Shown one piece after another: positions 12,797-22,694 of a stretch of DNA of 64,000 nucleotides; positions within the stretch are counted from its first letter, which is position 1, and each line of letters opens with the position of its first letter. The stretch spans positions 1,054,001-1,118,000 of the forward strand of contig NZ_LVHF01000012.1 of assembly GCF_001650345.1 (NCBI RefSeq), read 5' to 3'. Source of the DNA: Photobacterium jeanii (GTDB taxonomy: Bacteria > Pseudomonadota > Gammaproteobacteria > Enterobacterales > Vibrionaceae). The notes under the pieces are model-generated. The model made no database searches, was not told the DNA's origin, and saw only the letters and a program-made list of their open reading frames with translations. The position numbers and the translations under genes were made by a program.

Positions 12797-13570
12797 ATGC
12801 TAGCAAAACGAATTATTCCTTGTTTGGATGTCCGTGACGGTCAAGTCGTCAAAGGTGTGCAATTTCGCAATCATGAAATCATTGGCGATATTGTGCCACT
12901 CGCCAAACGTTATGCCGAAGAAGGTGCAGATGAGTTAGTGTTTTATGATATTACCGCCTCGAGCGATGGACGTGTGGTCGATAAAAGTTGGGTCGCTCGA
13001 GTCGCAGAAGTGATTGATATTCCTTTCTGTGTCGCGGGCGGCATTAAATCTGCCGATGATGCCAGCCGAATTTTACAATTTGGTGCAGATAAAGTCTCAA
13101 TCAACTCCCCCGCCCTCGCTAACCCTGAATTGATTACCGAGCTCGCCGATAAATTCGGAGTCCAGTGTATTGTGGTCGGCATTGACTCTTACTTTGATAA
13201 AGAAACAGAACTGTATCAAGTTTACCAATTTACGGGGGATGAACGTCGTACTCAGGCAACCCAATGGCAAACCCGCGACTGGGTGCAAGAAGTACAACGT
13301 CGTGGCGCTGGTGAAATCGTATTGAATATGATGAACCAAGACGGTGTGCGCAACGGTTATGACTTAACTCAACTCAATATGGTACGCGAAGTTTGTCAGG
13401 TTCCTCTGATTGCTTCCGGCGGCGCTGGCACTATGCCGCACTTTGCTGATGCTTTTAACCAAGCCAATGTTGATGGCGCTTTAGCAGCTTCTGTTTTTCA
13501 TAAACAAATCATTAATATCGGTGAATTGAAACAATACTTAAAACAACAAAATGTGGAGATCCGACTATGA
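12797..13570 (+). CDS. hisF: Imidazole glycerol phosphate synthase, cyclase subunit
   Basis: TIM-barrel cyclase (257 aa) making imidazole glycerol phosphate and AICAR from PRFAR and HisH-derived ammonia. Catalytic Asp11 in [15 protein letters not shown] and Asp near 130 in VVGIDSYFD are visible; phosphate-binding stretches AGGI and ASGGAG are present. An AAGGAG site precedes the ATG. Overlaps hisIE by 4 nt (ATGA type). Confidence 0.97.
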   Translation: MLAKRIIPCLDVRDGQVVKGVQFRNHEIIGDIVPLAKRYAEEGADELVFYDITASSDGRVVDKSWVARVAEVIDIPFCVAGGIKSADDASRILQFGADKVSINSPALANPELITELADKFGVQCIVVGIDSYFDKETELYQVYQFTGDERRTQATQWQTRDWVQEVQRRGAGEIVLNMMNQDGVRNGYDLTQLNMVREVCQVPLIASGGAGTMPHFADAFNQANVDGALAASVFHKQIINIGELKQYLKQQNVEIRL

Positions 13571-14214
13571 GCTTAGCCACTATCAACGATTGGAATAACG
13601 CGATTAATTGGGACAAAGTTGATGGTTTGATCCCTGCTATTGTGCAAGACAACACCAGCGGTCAGGTTTTGATGCTGGGATACATGAACCAAGATGCGCT
13701 AGCAAAAACGTTAGACACCGAGCAAGTAACCTTTTGGTCTCGAACCAAATCTCGTCTCTGGACCAAAGGCGAAACATCCGGGCATGTCTTGCAATTAAAG
13801 AGTATCAACCTCGATTGCGACCAAGACACCTTACTGGTGAAAGTAAACCCAATTGGCCCAACTTGCCATTTAGGCACCACCAGCTGTTTTGATAGTGATG
13901 ACAATGGTCCTGCTGAGCAACCCGCTTTGGTCTTTCTTCATCAACTTGAACAAGTGTTGGCGAGTCGTAAAGATAGTGATCCCAATTCATCCTACACCGC
14001 AAGCCTCTACGCCCGTGGCACCAAGCGTATTTCGCAAAAAGTGGGCGAAGAAGGGGTTGAAGTCGCGCTTGCGGCAACGTCGGGCGATAAGGCGGAATTA
14101 GTGAATGAATCCGCAGACTTGATATATCACTTAATCGTCTTACTTCAAGACCAAGGTTTATCGTTAGCTGATATCACCAAGCGTTTAGAAGAGCGCCACA
14201 ATAAGGCGAATTAA
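13567..14214 (+). CDS. hisI: Bifunctional phosphoribosyl-AMP cyclohydrolase / phosphoribosyl-ATP pyrophosphatase
   Basis: Fusion (HisIE) of 215 aa for steps two and three of the pathway. The N-terminal cyclohydrolase half (about residues 1-115) has the metal-binding segments CDQDTLL and CHLGTTSCF. The C-terminal MazG-like pyrophosphatase half (about 125-215) has the segment [13 protein letters not shown]. Last gene of the operon; the ATG overlaps the hisF stop and a strong terminator follows. Confidence 0.97.
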   Translation: MSLATINDWNNAINWDKVDGLIPAIVQDNTSGQVLMLGYMNQDALAKTLDTEQVTFWSRTKSRLWTKGETSGHVLQLKSINLDCDQDTLLVKVNPIGPTCHLGTTSCFDSDDNGPAEQPALVFLHQLEQVLASRKDSDPNSSYTASLYARGTKRISQKVGEEGVEVALAATSGDKAELVNESADLIYHLIVLLQDQGLSLADITKRLEERHNKAN

Positions 14215-14267
14215 ATATACATTCGAGAGACTAGTCGCTTAACTTACTCAAAGTATTAAAATGAAAA

Positions 14268-14299
14268 AGCCCGCATAAATATTATTTATGCGGGCTTCA
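14268..14299. terminator. Bidirectional terminator between hisIE and tdk
   Basis: Perfect 13-bp stem (14268-14280 with 14284-14296) with a 3-nt loop. It has A residues on the left; on the right only two T residues follow. It lies between the convergent his operon and tdk and probably serves both. Confidence 0.85.
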
Positions 14300-14321
14300 T
14301 ATATTCTATTTTCGAATAAAA

Positions 14322-14900
14322 TTAGCGACCAAGCGCTTCTTTATAGTGCTTGCGGCAAACCGACACGTAGCGATCGTTACCGCCAATCACCACTTGATCG
14401 CCATCGGCAATCGCTTTACCCGTTTCATCTTGGCGGATCACCATATTGGCTTTACGACCACAATGGCAAATGGTTTTCAGCTCTACCAATTTATCAGCCC
14501 AAGAAAGTAAGTAGCGACTACCTTCAAACAACTCGCCACGAAAATCACTACGTAAACCGTAACAAAGCACCGGAATATTGAGCTTATCCACCACTTCGGT
14601 CAGCTGATAAACCTGCTCTTTACTCAAGAACTGACATTCATCGACCAGTACACAATCCACTTTGGTTTCATTATCTAGTGAGATCACTTTTTCAAGCAAA
14701 TCATCTGACGCCGTAAATAACTCAGCTTCTTGCTGCAAGCCGATACGTGATGTTACTTTGCCTTTGCCGTAACGATCATCGATGGCTGCCGTAAAGATCA
14801 CTGGCGTCATGCCACGCTCACGGTAGTTAAACGAAGATTGCAATAAGGTCGTCGATTTACCGGCGTTCATTGCAGAATAATAAAAATACATCTGGGCCAT
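14322..14900 (-). CDS. tdk: Thymidine kinase
   Basis: Salvage enzyme phosphorylating thymidine (192 aa, type II). The P-loop is [13 protein letters not shown] (about residues 9-21), the catalytic region is [11 protein letters not shown] (Glu as base), and the zinc-binding cysteines appear as CHCGRKA plus a C-terminal CRKH. GGGAAG precedes the ATG. It stands alone, convergent with the his operon. Confidence 0.97.
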   Translation of the reverse strand: MAQMYFYYSAMNAGKSTTLLQSSFNYRERGMTPVIFTAAIDDRYGKGKVTSRIGLQQEAELFTASDDLLEKVISLDNETKVDCVLVDECQFLSKEQVYQLTEVVDKLNIPVLCYGLRSDFRGELFEGSRYLLSWADKLVELKTICHCGRKANMVIRQDETGKAIADGDQVVIGGNDRYVSVCRKHYKEALGR

Positions 14901-15041
14901 GAGGCTTCCCTGGTGTTAGTCGGTGTCAAGATAATGCGGGCAAGATGCTACAGAAAATAACCCCAAAATTAAAGCCAGCAACGCAGATCAAATAAGCATT
15001 CATCCCTGATTTTGATCGTCATCGCTTTTATAGCCTCAATA

Positions 15042-15068
15042 AAAAAGCCAGCACCGAAATGCTGGCTT
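15042..15068 (-). terminator. Terminator of the NhaC-family transporter gene
   Basis: Perfect 9-bp stem (15045-15053 with 15060-15068), 6-nt loop; the A-run at 15041-15046 reads as a U-run on the minus strand. Confidence 0.8.
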
Positions 15069-15095
15069 AGTTAACCCTCTAAAGCATTCAACTGC

Positions 15096-16700
15096 TTACA
15101 ACATATTGGCATGAGTGGCCGACGATAGACGGCGACGCGACATCCAACCAAGAATTGAACAAACAATAATGAAGGCCAAAGTTGCAGCAAGGAAAGAAAC
15201 AGCTAACGAATCTGTAAAGCCCAGTACCAAGAAACCCACAGATGAAACTAACGCAACAGAAAGCGCATACGGTAGCTGGGTCGATACGTGATCAATATGA
15301 TGACAACGCGCACCGGTCGAAGACAAGATCGTGGTATCAGAGATAGGTGAACAGTGATCACCAAATACTGAGCCTGCCAATACTGCCGCTAGCATAGGTA
15401 GCATCAGTGAGATCTCGGTTGCAGCCGCTAAGTCGCCCGCGATTGGTAACATGATGCCGAAAGTACCCCATGAAGTACCAGTCGAGAATGCCATCACACC
15501 TGCTAATAGGAATAAAATTACCGGCAAGAGTACTGGGTTAATATTACCTTGTACTAACGTCGATAAATATTTACCTGTCGCCATATCACCAATAACGCTA
15601 CCGATACTCCAAGCGAACAACAGAATTAAGATGGCACCAAACATTGATTTCGCACCAATCCATAAAGTATGCATTACTTGCGAAGCCGGAATCCCCTGAC
15701 GAATAACAGGGATCAATGCGGCAATTAAACCAATCAAGCCACCGTAGCACAACGAAGTACCAACATCGGTATTTTCAAATGCACCTAATAAATTAAAGGC
15801 GACACCATCTGCTGCTAGCGCTTGGTAACCTGTGAAGATCAAGAAGAAGAAAGTCGCAGCAATTAATGCCACAATTGGCATAACTAAATCAGCAACACGA
15901 CCATTTTGACTTTCTTCAATTTCAAGCTCGTCATTTAAATCTTTTGCTTGGCTGTCATCATCACCTTCATCAAAACCATGACCATGACTAGCAGCTAATT
16001 CTTGCTTTAACATTGGACCCACATCAATTTGGAACCAAGCAACAGCAAATACCATTAATAATGCAAACACCGCATAGAAATTCATAGGCGCTAACTGCAT
16101 AAAAGCACTTAATGCAGAATACTCTGTAATGCCGTGAGAAACTAAAATGCCACCGATAATGGTAATAATGTATGCACCCCAACTAGAAGCTGGCATCAAT
16201 ACACACATAGGCGCGGCTGTTGAATCAAGAATATAAGCAAGTTTGGCACGAGATACGTAGTAACGATCTGTTACCGGACGAGCAATTGCCCCTACAGCTA
16301 GGCTATTAAAATAGTCGTCAACAAAAATGAAAACACCTAGAAATGCTGCAAGAAGTTTCGAGCCACGCTTGCTCTTAATTCGTGTTTGCGCCCATTCTGC
16401 AAATGCACGCGTACCACCTGATAAGGTTAATAGTGCCGTTGTCATTCCTAACAGAATTAGAAATGCAACAATACTCATATTCCAACTATTAATAGCACCA
16501 TCGTCGATGAATAATCCTTTAACGATAGAACCTACATAGCTTGCGGTGTGTGAAAAAGAAAAGTCAGTAAGTAATAGTGCACCTAGCACTACACCCATGC
16601 CTAAAGACAATAAAACGCGACGCGTTAAAATTGCTAAGCCTAATGCCACCAGCGGGGGCAATAATGAAACTGAGGAATGAGAAAAATCTACAATATTCAT
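15096..16700 (-). CDS. lysW: NhaC-family Na+/H+ antiporter superfamily protein, candidate lysine transporter
   Basis: Inner-membrane protein of about 534 aa with around 11-12 hydrophobic segments and NhaC-family blocks such as FVDDYFNSLAVG, APMCVLMPASSWGAY and FGDHCSPISDTTILSS. A lysine riboswitch in its leader points to lysine as substrate; comparative genomics of lysine riboswitches named such NhaC-like genes lysW. This is an inference: sodium/proton antiport cannot be excluded from sequence. I chose ATG 16700, which gives MNIVDFSHSSVSLLPP; an open frame runs back to 16799, into the riboswitch, and is not credible. A charged cytoplasmic loop lies near residues 235-275. Confidence 0.85.
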   Translation of the reverse strand: MNIVDFSHSSVSLLPPLVALGLAILTRRVLLSLGMGVVLGALLLTDFSFSHTASYVGSIVKGLFIDDGAINSWNMSIVAFLILLGMTTALLTLSGGTRAFAEWAQTRIKSKRGSKLLAAFLGVFIFVDDYFNSLAVGAIARPVTDRYYVSRAKLAYILDSTAAPMCVLMPASSWGAYIITIIGGILVSHGITEYSALSAFMQLAPMNFYAVFALLMVFAVAWFQIDVGPMLKQELAASHGHGFDEGDDDSQAKDLNDELEIEESQNGRVADLVMPIVALIAATFFFLIFTGYQALAADGVAFNLLGAFENTDVGTSLCYGGLIGLIAALIPVIRQGIPASQVMHTLWIGAKSMFGAILILLFAWSIGSVIGDMATGKYLSTLVQGNINPVLLPVILFLLAGVMAFSTGTSWGTFGIMLPIAGDLAAATEISLMLPMLAAVLAGSVFGDHCSPISDTTILSSTGARCHHIDHVSTQLPYALSVALVSSVGFLVLGFTDSLAVSFLAATLAFIIVCSILGWMSRRRLSSATHANML

Positions 16701-16793
16701 GATCTCTGCTACAACCGATCCTGGTTGGAGATCTACTGCTGACAAGGAAATGTCATATGACGAGATGCGTATAAGGAGAGACTCCCTCTCCGA

Positions 16794-16973
16794 CCCCACA
16801 GTAGCGCTCCATAGTTAATGTCATTATATACTATGGCAGTGTTGACCCTGTTCGGTGACAACCCCAGCAAGATGAGTTGATAGCTCATTCTCACTTCGGC
16901 ATTGGCTCCTTTCACTTGCCATCACTGGAATCACCTCCGGCAAACTACTTATAGACAATGCGCCTCTACCCTT
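16794..16973 (-). promoter_or_regulatory. Lysine riboswitch (L-box)
   Basis: Read on the minus strand, this 180-nt stretch contains the conserved L-box blocks in order: AGAGGCGC, AAGTAGT, GGAGGTGATTCCAGTGA, AATGCCGAAG, GCTGGGGTTGTC, ACCGAACAGG and the closing GGAGCGCTACTGT. The 5' and 3' ends pair to form the P1 helix. The aptamer ends about 94 nt upstream of the transporter ATG. Immediately after it a 6-bp hairpin (GGAGAG/CTCTCC, about 16775-16792) may belong to the expression platform; no U-run follows it, so control may be at translation. Lysine binding is expected to lower expression. Confidence 0.93.
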
Positions 16974-17385
16974 AATAGGTTCAACCCATTCTACGGTAAG
17001 AAACCAAAGATGCAATAAGTTAAGGTGAATTTTTTAACAATTATAGTGAATAATTTTACCCTGACGATTAAAAAACGAACAACCACGTACACTTAGTTTC
17101 CTTTATACATCTTACCTTGAGCTAAAAAGTAGCTTTAGATCTCACTTTAAAACCTAAAAACAACAAATACTCTTCATTTAGCTTAGCAGTAACCAATATC
17201 TTAAATGAGTTAAGTTTGCGGCAAAATTTGAAGCTCTTTATGAAAAAGAACTCACGCTAAATAAAGATAAGTCACTTTTAATAAATAAATGTTTGGCAAT
17301 TCTTAAATGTAATATTACTATTGCACTTATTAACTTTTGGCTGCTATTATTATTTCAAGCCAGTTTAAACAAACAGGAAATAAAA
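16974..17385. other. AT-rich region between lysine riboswitch and hns
   Basis: A 412-bp, strongly AT-rich gap holding the promoter of the riboswitch transcript (minus) and that of hns (plus). The best hns promoter candidate is TTGCAC at 17321-17326 and TATTAT at 17345-17350 (18-bp spacer), which would give a leader of about 30 nt. AT-richness fits autoregulation by H-NS, but that is an inference. No gene recognised. Confidence 0.5.
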
Positions 17386-17784
17386 ATGTCTGACGCATTA
17401 AAAGCACTATTAAACCTTCGTAGCCTACGTGCGCTAGCTCGTGAATATACACTAGAGCAACTACAAGAAGGTTTAGAAAAACTACAAACCGTTGTTTCTG
17501 AGCGTGAAGAATCAGAAGCAGAAGATCGCGCGAAAGAAAAAGAGCGTGAAGAAAAACTAAATCAATACCGTGAAATGCTACTAGCTGACGGTATCGACCC
17601 AGAAGAGCTACTAAACTCTCTAGGTGGTAAAGCACCAAAAGCTAAACGTCCAGCTCGCCCTGCTAAATACAAGTTCATTGACGAAAACGGTCAAGAAAAA
17701 ACTTGGACAGGCCAAGGTCGTACACCTTCTGCACTAAAAGCAGCACTAGACGAAGGTCGTTCTCTAGAAGAATTTGAAATCTAA
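17386..17784 (+). CDS. hns: H-NS family nucleoid-associated protein
   Basis: 132-aa DNA-binding silencer (VicH-type in vibrios). Residues 1-65 form a charged coiled-coil oligomerisation region ([18 protein letters not shown]... then Glu/Lys-rich), a Lys/Pro/Ala linker follows, and the C-terminal domain has [21 protein letters not shown], including the QGR minor-groove hook. It binds AT-rich DNA and bridges it to silence genes. The ATG at 17386 behind ACAGGAAATA is preferred over an upstream in-frame start at 17293, which would add a hydrophobic, non-H-NS extension. Monocistronic with its own terminator. Confidence 0.95.
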   Translation: MSDALKALLNLRSLRALAREYTLEQLQEGLEKLQTVVSEREESEAEDRAKEKEREEKLNQYREMLLADGIDPEELLNSLGGKAPKAKRPARPAKYKFIDENGQEKTWTGQGRTPSALKAALDEGRSLEEFEI

Positions 17785-17802
17785 TTTTCAATTTTCTTAA
17801 AA

Positions 17803-17826
17803 AGCCCGGCAATGCTGGGCTTTTTT
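17803..17826 (+). terminator. hns terminator
   Basis: 8-bp stem with one G-U pair (17803-17810 with 17814-17821), 3-nt loop, T-run to 17826. Confidence 0.85.
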
Positions 17827-18206
17827 GTATCTCAAATCTGAGTTTTTAATTCAGCTTATGAAAATTTTTCATTCAATACTGCGCAAAACACCCCACATCA
17901 ACCTAGCTCACACCACTCTCTTTTTCCCAGTAAAACAGCGCAAAATAATATGGAATAGTCAGACAGATTATCCACACCTGACTACAAATAGACATATCAA
18001 TAATTGTTTAACCCTCAAGATGCATAAACTCTCATAATGATTAAACACGATAGCTTTGCATTAGAGCTCTCAACCTAGTCGCTCCGTTGAATCAATCGTT
18101 ATCTCTTTATTCAGCAAGTAGTTAGCATCACAACGGTAAAACGAGAGTAAAAGCACGTTTTATTATGTATAAAAAAGCAAACATTATGAGCTACATTTCC
18201 AGCCAT
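17827..18206. other. Gene-free region between hns and the transglycosylase
   Basis: About 380 bp of AT-rich sequence between two converging terminators. A short frame at 17825-18037 has no ribosome-binding site or recognisable product and I do not call it. One exact DnaA-box word (TTATCCACA, 17968-17976) is present but isolated. I see nothing else. Confidence 0.4.
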
Positions 18207-18234
18207 AAAAAAGCCAGACTAAAAAGCCTGGCTT
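18207..18234 (-). terminator. Terminator of ycgL-transglycosylase operon
   Basis: 10-bp stem with one mismatch (18211-18220 with 18225-18234), 4-nt loop; the A-run at 18207-18212 reads as U on the minus strand. Confidence 0.75.
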
Positions 18235-18251
18235 AGTAACATCATTTAAGC

Positions 18252-19217
18252 TTATTTGATTCTGTCAGCTAAGTGACTCACCGCAAGCGCAAAGTAATGT
18301 GAACGATTCCACTTCAATAATGTTTGGTAATTACCATATATCAAGTAAGCACGCCCTTTTTGATCATCTGGTTGAATTAACCAAGCATCAATATCAACAT
18401 TTGGTAACGCATCGCCATTAAGCTTACGCACTCCTAACGCCTGCCACTCTTGTAAAGACTTCGCTTTCTCTAGCTGAACCCCTTTGAGGTCTTTAGAAAG
18501 CGTAGGAATACTAACCTGACGTCCCCACGTATAAGTATCGTCCCAACCTGACTTACTCAGATAATTGGCAGCTGAAGCGAATACATCGGCTTTAGTTTTC
18601 CAAATATCAACGCGACCATCATTATTTCCGTCCACAGCGAACGTTAGAAAAGATGTTGGCATAAACTGAGGTTGCCCCATCGCGCCCGCCCAAGAACCTT
18701 TCATTTCTTTTGCGGTAATATGGCCTTCATCTAGAATTTGTAAGGCTGCCATTACTTGCTTACGGAAAAATGCTTCACGGCGTCCTTCATAAGCCAATGT
18801 CGATAAAGCTTCAATCACATTATAGTTGCCCATTAAGCGACCAAAGTTACTCTCTACACCCCATAGCGCGACAATAAAACGTGGTTGAACACCATATTTG
18901 TTCCCAATCGCTTCCAACGTCGTTTTATGCTGTTGATAAAGCTCATTCGCTTGCTTTACTTTCCAATCAGGGACTGCACGTGGAATATATTCATCCAGTG
19001 TGAGTTTACGCTCTGGCTGATTTTTATCGGCTTTTACTGCGCGTTCGGTAAAAGTGATCCCGTCAAAAGCAGAAGCAAGAATTTCATCTGAAATACCATT
19101 TTGCTTTGCTTCAACTTTTAAGCCTTCGACGTACTTATCAAACCCCTCGTCAGCAAATGCTGTACTTGAGGCACCTATCCCTATGGCCACTAAGACCGAA
19201 ATCAAACGCTTATACAT
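18252..19217 (-). CDS. Lytic murein transglycosylase, MltB family (GH103)
   Basis: Periplasmic enzyme of 321 aa that cleaves peptidoglycan glycan strands with 1,6-anhydro-MurNAc formation. The N-terminus MYKRLISVLVAIGIGASSTAFA is a cleavable signal peptide ending AFA; there is no lipobox, so unlike E. coli MltB it is probably soluble. The catalytic Glu is in ALWGVESNFGR (about residue 130), followed by the GAMGQPQFMPTSF and DIWKTKADVFASAANYL blocks of the family. The ATG at 19217 was chosen because it starts the signal peptide; the frame opens 45 nt earlier inside ycgL. It lies 7 nt downstream of ycgL. Confidence 0.92.
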   Translation of the reverse strand: MYKRLISVLVAIGIGASSTAFADEGFDKYVEGLKVEAKQNGISDEILASAFDGITFTERAVKADKNQPERKLTLDEYIPRAVPDWKVKQANELYQQHKTTLEAIGNKYGVQPRFIVALWGVESNFGRLMGNYNVIEALSTLAYEGRREAFFRKQVMAALQILDEGHITAKEMKGSWAGAMGQPQFMPTSFLTFAVDGNNDGRVDIWKTKADVFASAANYLSKSGWDDTYTWGRQVSIPTLSKDLKGVQLEKAKSLQEWQALGVRKLNGDALPNVDIDAWLIQPDDQKGRAYLIYGNYQTLLKWNRSHYFALAVSHLADRIK

Positions 19218-19224
19218 ATAAACC

Positions 19225-19506
19225 TTAAGACTTTTTAGCCGCCTTGGCTGCTTTATATTCATCTAGTAAATTGGTCACTGGTGGTGGCAATTGTAAATAA
19301 AAACCAACAGTCTCCAAATCCGATTTCACTTTTTCCACATCAGCGAGCGCTAATTTGCGATCACCTGCTAAATTCACCACCATCACAAATGTTGGTCTAC
19401 CGAAAGTTGCGAGCAAAGATTCAGGCACTGCTGAAAAATCATCTTTCTTTGTAATATATAGGTACGTATTTTCTTTTTTAGAACTTTTATAGATAGAACA
19501 AAACAT
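19225..19506 (-). CDS. ycgL: YcgL domain-containing protein
   Basis: 93-aa cytoplasmic protein of the YcgL family (N-terminus [18 protein letters not shown]; core [20 protein letters not shown]). The family is conserved in gamma-proteobacteria next to minC, as here, but its biochemical role is not established. It is divergent from minCDE and shares an operon with the lytic transglycosylase gene. Its C-terminal tail is Lys/Ala-rich. Confidence 0.92.
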   Translation of the reverse strand: MFCSIYKSSKKENTYLYITKKDDFSAVPESLLATFGRPTFVMVVNLAGDRKLALADVEKVKSDLETVGFYLQLPPPVTNLLDEYKAAKAAKKS

Positions 19507-19728
19507 TTTGCTGCCTGTTAGTTACGCTCTTATTAACATCAGACCATATCATTGGGATTTCATTCCCTATCAATAAAGCTTTTTTTGCTGATCAGATGAG
19601 AGCTTTGTCTGAATTTACAACGCTGACGCAAGGATAGCTTGCTGATAAACGGTTTGGAATATAACATGCATATACCTATGTGATAACGTATCTGAACGGC
19701 TAATTTCGCTTCAGTCACTAAAAAGAAT

Positions 19729-20391
19729 ATGACCAAACAGGCAGAACTGAAAGGGAGCTCCTACACGCTCTCAGCACTTCATCTCAGCAATGAAGACATT
19801 CAACAGGCAACGGATTATTTAAAAGAGAAAGTTAATCAAGCGCCGAATTTTTTTGCTGCCGCACCGATTGTCATCGATGTTTCAAATGCAGGCACCAACA
19901 TTGACTTTAAAGAGCTCAAAAATGGTGTCACTGAAGCTGGGATGATCCCTGTTGGTGTCAGTGGCTGTAAGAATGCCCTCATGCAACAGCAGGCCAGAGA
20001 CGCTGGATTTGCCCTAATGAATGCAGCTAAACAAGCGCAGGCAGCCAAGCCTGTGGTTGAGCCAACCCGCATCATTGACACACCAGTCCGGTCAGGTCAG
20101 CAAATTTATGCTAAGAATTGTGATCTAGTAGTCATGAGTAATGTCAGCCCTGGTGCTGAGATTATTGCCGATGGTTGTATTCATGTTTTCGGCGCCTTAC
20201 GCGGTCGTGCTATTGCTGGTGCCAACGGTCAACAGCAAGCGCGTATTTTCTGCCACAACCTTCAGCCAGAACTGGTCTCGATTGATGGCAAGTTTTGGCT
20301 AAGTGATAAAATTCCAGATAAACACTGGGGCAAAGGTGCTGTTATCTCACTTGCTGAAAATAATTTAAATATAGAGCCACTCGCTCTATAA
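19729..20391 (+). CDS. minC: Septum site-determining protein MinC
   Basis: Inhibitor of FtsZ assembly, 220 aa. The N-terminal FtsZ-binding domain (about residues 1-105) is followed by a short linker and the C-terminal beta-helix domain (about 115-220) with NCDLVVMSNVSPGAEIIADGCIHVFGALRGRAIAGA, which binds MinD. First gene of minCDE. It acts at the membrane, recruited by MinD, and blocks polar Z-rings. No strong Shine-Dalgarno is visible ahead of the ATG. Confidence 0.97.
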   Translation: MTKQAELKGSSYTLSALHLSNEDIQQATDYLKEKVNQAPNFFAAAPIVIDVSNAGTNIDFKELKNGVTEAGMIPVGVSGCKNALMQQQARDAGFALMNAAKQAQAAKPVVEPTRIIDTPVRSGQQIYAKNCDLVVMSNVSPGAEIIADGCIHVFGALRGRAIAGANGQQQARIFCHNLQPELVSIDGKFWLSDKIPDKHWGKGAVISLAENNLNIEPLAL

Positions 20392-20412
20392 CGTTTTATA
20401 AGGAATTAATAA

Positions 20413-21225
20413 ATGGCGCGTATTATCGTTGTTACCTCTGGTAAAGGTGGCGTTGGTAAAACAACATCAAGTGCAGCTATCGCATCTGGCCTAGCTGTAA
20501 AAGGCAAAAAAACCGTGGTTATCGACTTCGATATTGGCCTACGTAATCTTGATTTGATTATGGGCTGTGAACGTCGAGTGGTTTACGATTTCGTTAATGT
20601 GATTAACGGTGAAGCAAACCTTAATCAAGCAATGATTAAAGACAAGCGCGTAGAAAACCTATTCGTTCTACCTGCGTCTCAAACCCGTGATAAAGATGCG
20701 CTTAACCGTGAGGGGGTTGAGCGTGTACTCAACAACCTTGACGAGATGGGTTTTGAATTCATCATTTGTGATTCACCCGCTGGCATTGAGACAGGCGCAC
20801 TAATGGCGTTATACTTTGCTGACGAAGCGATTGTAACCACCAACCCTGAAATTTCATCTGTTCGCGACTCTGACCGCATCTTAGGTATTCTGGATTCGAA
20901 ATCTCGCCGTGCAGAAAACGCTGAAGAGCCAGTGAAAACACACCTGCTCCTAACTCGCTACAACCCTGCTCGTGTTGAGTGTGGTGATATGCTTAGCGTA
21001 AGTGATGTTGAAGACGTTCTGCACATTCCACTTGTTGGTGTGATCCCAGAATCACAAGCGGTACTGAATGCATCGAACAAAGGTGAGCCTGTTATTTTCG
21101 ATACCGAATCTGATGCAGGCCAAGCTTATGAAGATACCGTCGCGCGTCTATTGGGTGAGGAACGCCCATACCGATTCTTAGAGGAAGAGAAAAAAGGCTT
21201 CCTTAAACGCTTATTTGGAGGCTGA
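20413..21225 (+). CDS. minD: Septum site-determining ATPase MinD
   Basis: Deviant Walker-type ATPase (270 aa) that oscillates between poles and recruits MinC. The P-loop is [12 protein letters not shown] (about residues 9-20), the switch regions include [10 protein letters not shown] and CDSPAGIE, and the C-terminus [11 protein letters not shown] is the amphipathic membrane-targeting helix. AAGGAATTA precedes the ATG. It ends 2 nt before minE. Confidence 0.98.
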   Translation: MARIIVVTSGKGGVGKTTSSAAIASGLAVKGKKTVVIDFDIGLRNLDLIMGCERRVVYDFVNVINGEANLNQAMIKDKRVENLFVLPASQTRDKDALNREGVERVLNNLDEMGFEFIICDSPAGIETGALMALYFADEAIVTTNPEISSVRDSDRILGILDSKSRRAENAEEPVKTHLLLTRYNPARVECGDMLSVSDVEDVLHIPLVGVIPESQAVLNASNKGEPVIFDTESDAGQAYEDTVARLLGEERPYRFLEEEKKGFLKRLFGG

Positions 21226-21227
21226 TA

Positions 21228-21488
21228 ATGGCACTGCTCGAGTTTTTCCGTCCAAAGAAAACCAAAACAGCCAATGTAGCAAAAGAGCGCTTACAGATCA
21301 TCGTGGCTGAACGCCGCTCTGCGAGTCAATCAACACCAAGCTACATTCCGCAGTTGAAGCAAGATATTCTGGAAGTGATCCGCAAGTACGTGCACATCAG
21401 TCCAGATCAGGTGAGTGTTAACCTAGACCAGAAAGAAGAAGATCTGGCGGTACTAGAGTTAAATGTCACGCTACCAGAAGATAAATAA
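21228..21488 (+). CDS. minE: Cell division topological specificity factor MinE
   Basis: 86-aa partner that stimulates MinD ATPase and drives pole-to-pole oscillation. The N-terminus [30 protein letters not shown] carries the membrane-binding and anti-MinCD part; the rest is the dimerising topological specificity domain. It is 2 nt after minD and ends the operon, with a terminator downstream. Confidence 0.97.
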   Translation: MALLEFFRPKKTKTANVAKERLQIIVAERRSASQSTPSYIPQLKQDILEVIRKYVHISPDQVSVNLDQKEEDLAVLELNVTLPEDK

Positions 21489-21521
21489 TATCGCTGGTAT
21501 CCAGACACTAAAAAAGCTTGT

Positions 21522-21553
21522 AAAAAAAGCCACTGATTTCAGTGGCTTTTTTA
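21522..21553. terminator. Terminator between minE and rnd
   Basis: Perfect 8-bp GC core stem (21529-21536 with 21539-21546), extended by A-T pairs on both flanks (A-run left, T-run right). Serves minCDE and probably the convergent rnd. Confidence 0.85.
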
Positions 21554-21572
21554 TTGGTTCTCGATGTCGACT

Positions 21573-22694
21573 TTAGCGATCTAGCAGTGGTAACACTCGC
21601 GATTCAAATAACGGCTTACGCCATGTTTTTAACATCTCGGGCATTTTGTCTGCTGGGCATTGTTGTTTCCATGCCCATGAGATCAACTGGTTAATTTGTT
21701 TCTTTGATGCCAAAAATTCTGAAGCTAACCCTGTTTCCGCTTCAACCTTGGTCACTTCGTCTTTGATTTTCTTCACCAGCTGCTTATAGCCGCTCAAATC
21801 GACCAAACGGACAATCTTCTCAGGGAAATCGCTTGGGTTCATCGCTTCTGCATCGAACACCATTTTCACTAAACGGCCAGCATGACGCTGAATTTCACGC
21901 TCATCAAAACCTTCACGTGCCATTACCGCTTTGGATTTAATGCCGTAACGTGCCACTTTCCACAGATTAAGCTCTTTGATAATAAAATTCAGGGCGATAT
22001 CACGCTTGCGCGCTTCCAAAACACGCCACTTTGCGAGTTTTTGCAAGGTCGCAAGTTGTTGTGGGTTAAGCTGCCATGCGTTTTTAATATCCAAGTACGC
22101 TTTTTCTGGGTCTTGCTGCTGAGTACGCTTGAGCATCAAGCTATTACACTCTTGTTCTAGCGCTTCATACCAGCCTTGCTGCTGTACTTTCTCTAACAGG
22201 CTTTCAAACAGTGGCTGAAGGTAGAAAACATCCGCAGCCGCGTAGTCGAGTTGCTTATCCGTTAATGGACGCGCTAACCAGTTTGTACGTGCTTCACCTT
22301 TTTCTAAGTCAACACCCACATATTCGCTTACCAATGCGCCGAAGCCAGTCGAAATACCGTGGCCCAAGAAAGCCGCCATGATTTGCGTATCAAGCATAGG
22401 GACAGGTAGACAGCCAGCATAGTGCTGGAACACTTCAAGGTCTTCGCCACAAGCATGCAGCACCTTGATCACAGATTGATCTTGTAACAGTGCCCATAGC
22501 GGCGATAAATCTTCAATAGCAACCGGATCGATTAATGATAGGTGCGTACCATCAAACAACTGGATCAAACCCAGCTTAGGATACAAGGTACGAGTACGAA
22601 CAAATTCGGTATCCAACATTACATACTGCTGGGTCGCCGCTTGTTCACATACCGTTGTCAGTTTTTCTGTTGTTGTAATTATTTCAAAATTCAC
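21573..22694 (-). CDS. rnd: Ribonuclease D
   Basis: 3'-5' exoribonuclease for tRNA 3' end maturation, 373 aa. DEDD exonuclease domain first: VMLDTEFVRTRTLYPKLGLI (Exo I, D and E), HACGEDLEVFQH (Exo II) and LDYAAADVFYL (Exo III). An HRDC domain follows around residues 210-290 (LQKLAKWRVLEARKRDIALNF). The start codon is GTG at 22694 with AAAAGG upstream. It is convergent with minE and downstream of, but separate from, fadD. Confidence 0.96.
   Translation of the reverse strand: MNFEIITTTEKLTTVCEQAATQQYVMLDTEFVRTRTLYPKLGLIQLFDGTHLSLIDPVAIEDLSPLWALLQDQSVIKVLHACGEDLEVFQHYAGCLPVPMLDTQIMAAFLGHGISTGFGALVSEYVGVDLEKGEARTNWLARPLTDKQLDYAAADVFYLQPLFESLLEKVQQQGWYEALEQECNSLMLKRTQQQDPEKAYLDIKNAWQLNPQQLATLQKLAKWRVLEARKRDIALNFIIKELNLWKVARYGIKSKAVMAREGFDEREIQRHAGRLVKMVFDAEAMNPSDFPEKIVRLVDLSGYKQLVKKIKDEVTKVEAETGLASEFLASKKQINQLISWAWKQQCPADKMPEMLKTWRKPLFESRVLPLLDR

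Noticed and set aside
16700-16799. N-terminal extension of the NhaC-family protein
   Set aside because: The extension would be encoded between the lysine riboswitch and the ATG at 16700, reaching the aptamer edge, and lacks a ribosome-binding site.
17968-17976. Exact DnaA-box word TTATCCACA after hns
   Set aside because: Single isolated copy; no cluster of boxes, no AT-rich unwinding repeats or oriC neighbours. A 9-mer match in AT-rich DNA is expected by chance.
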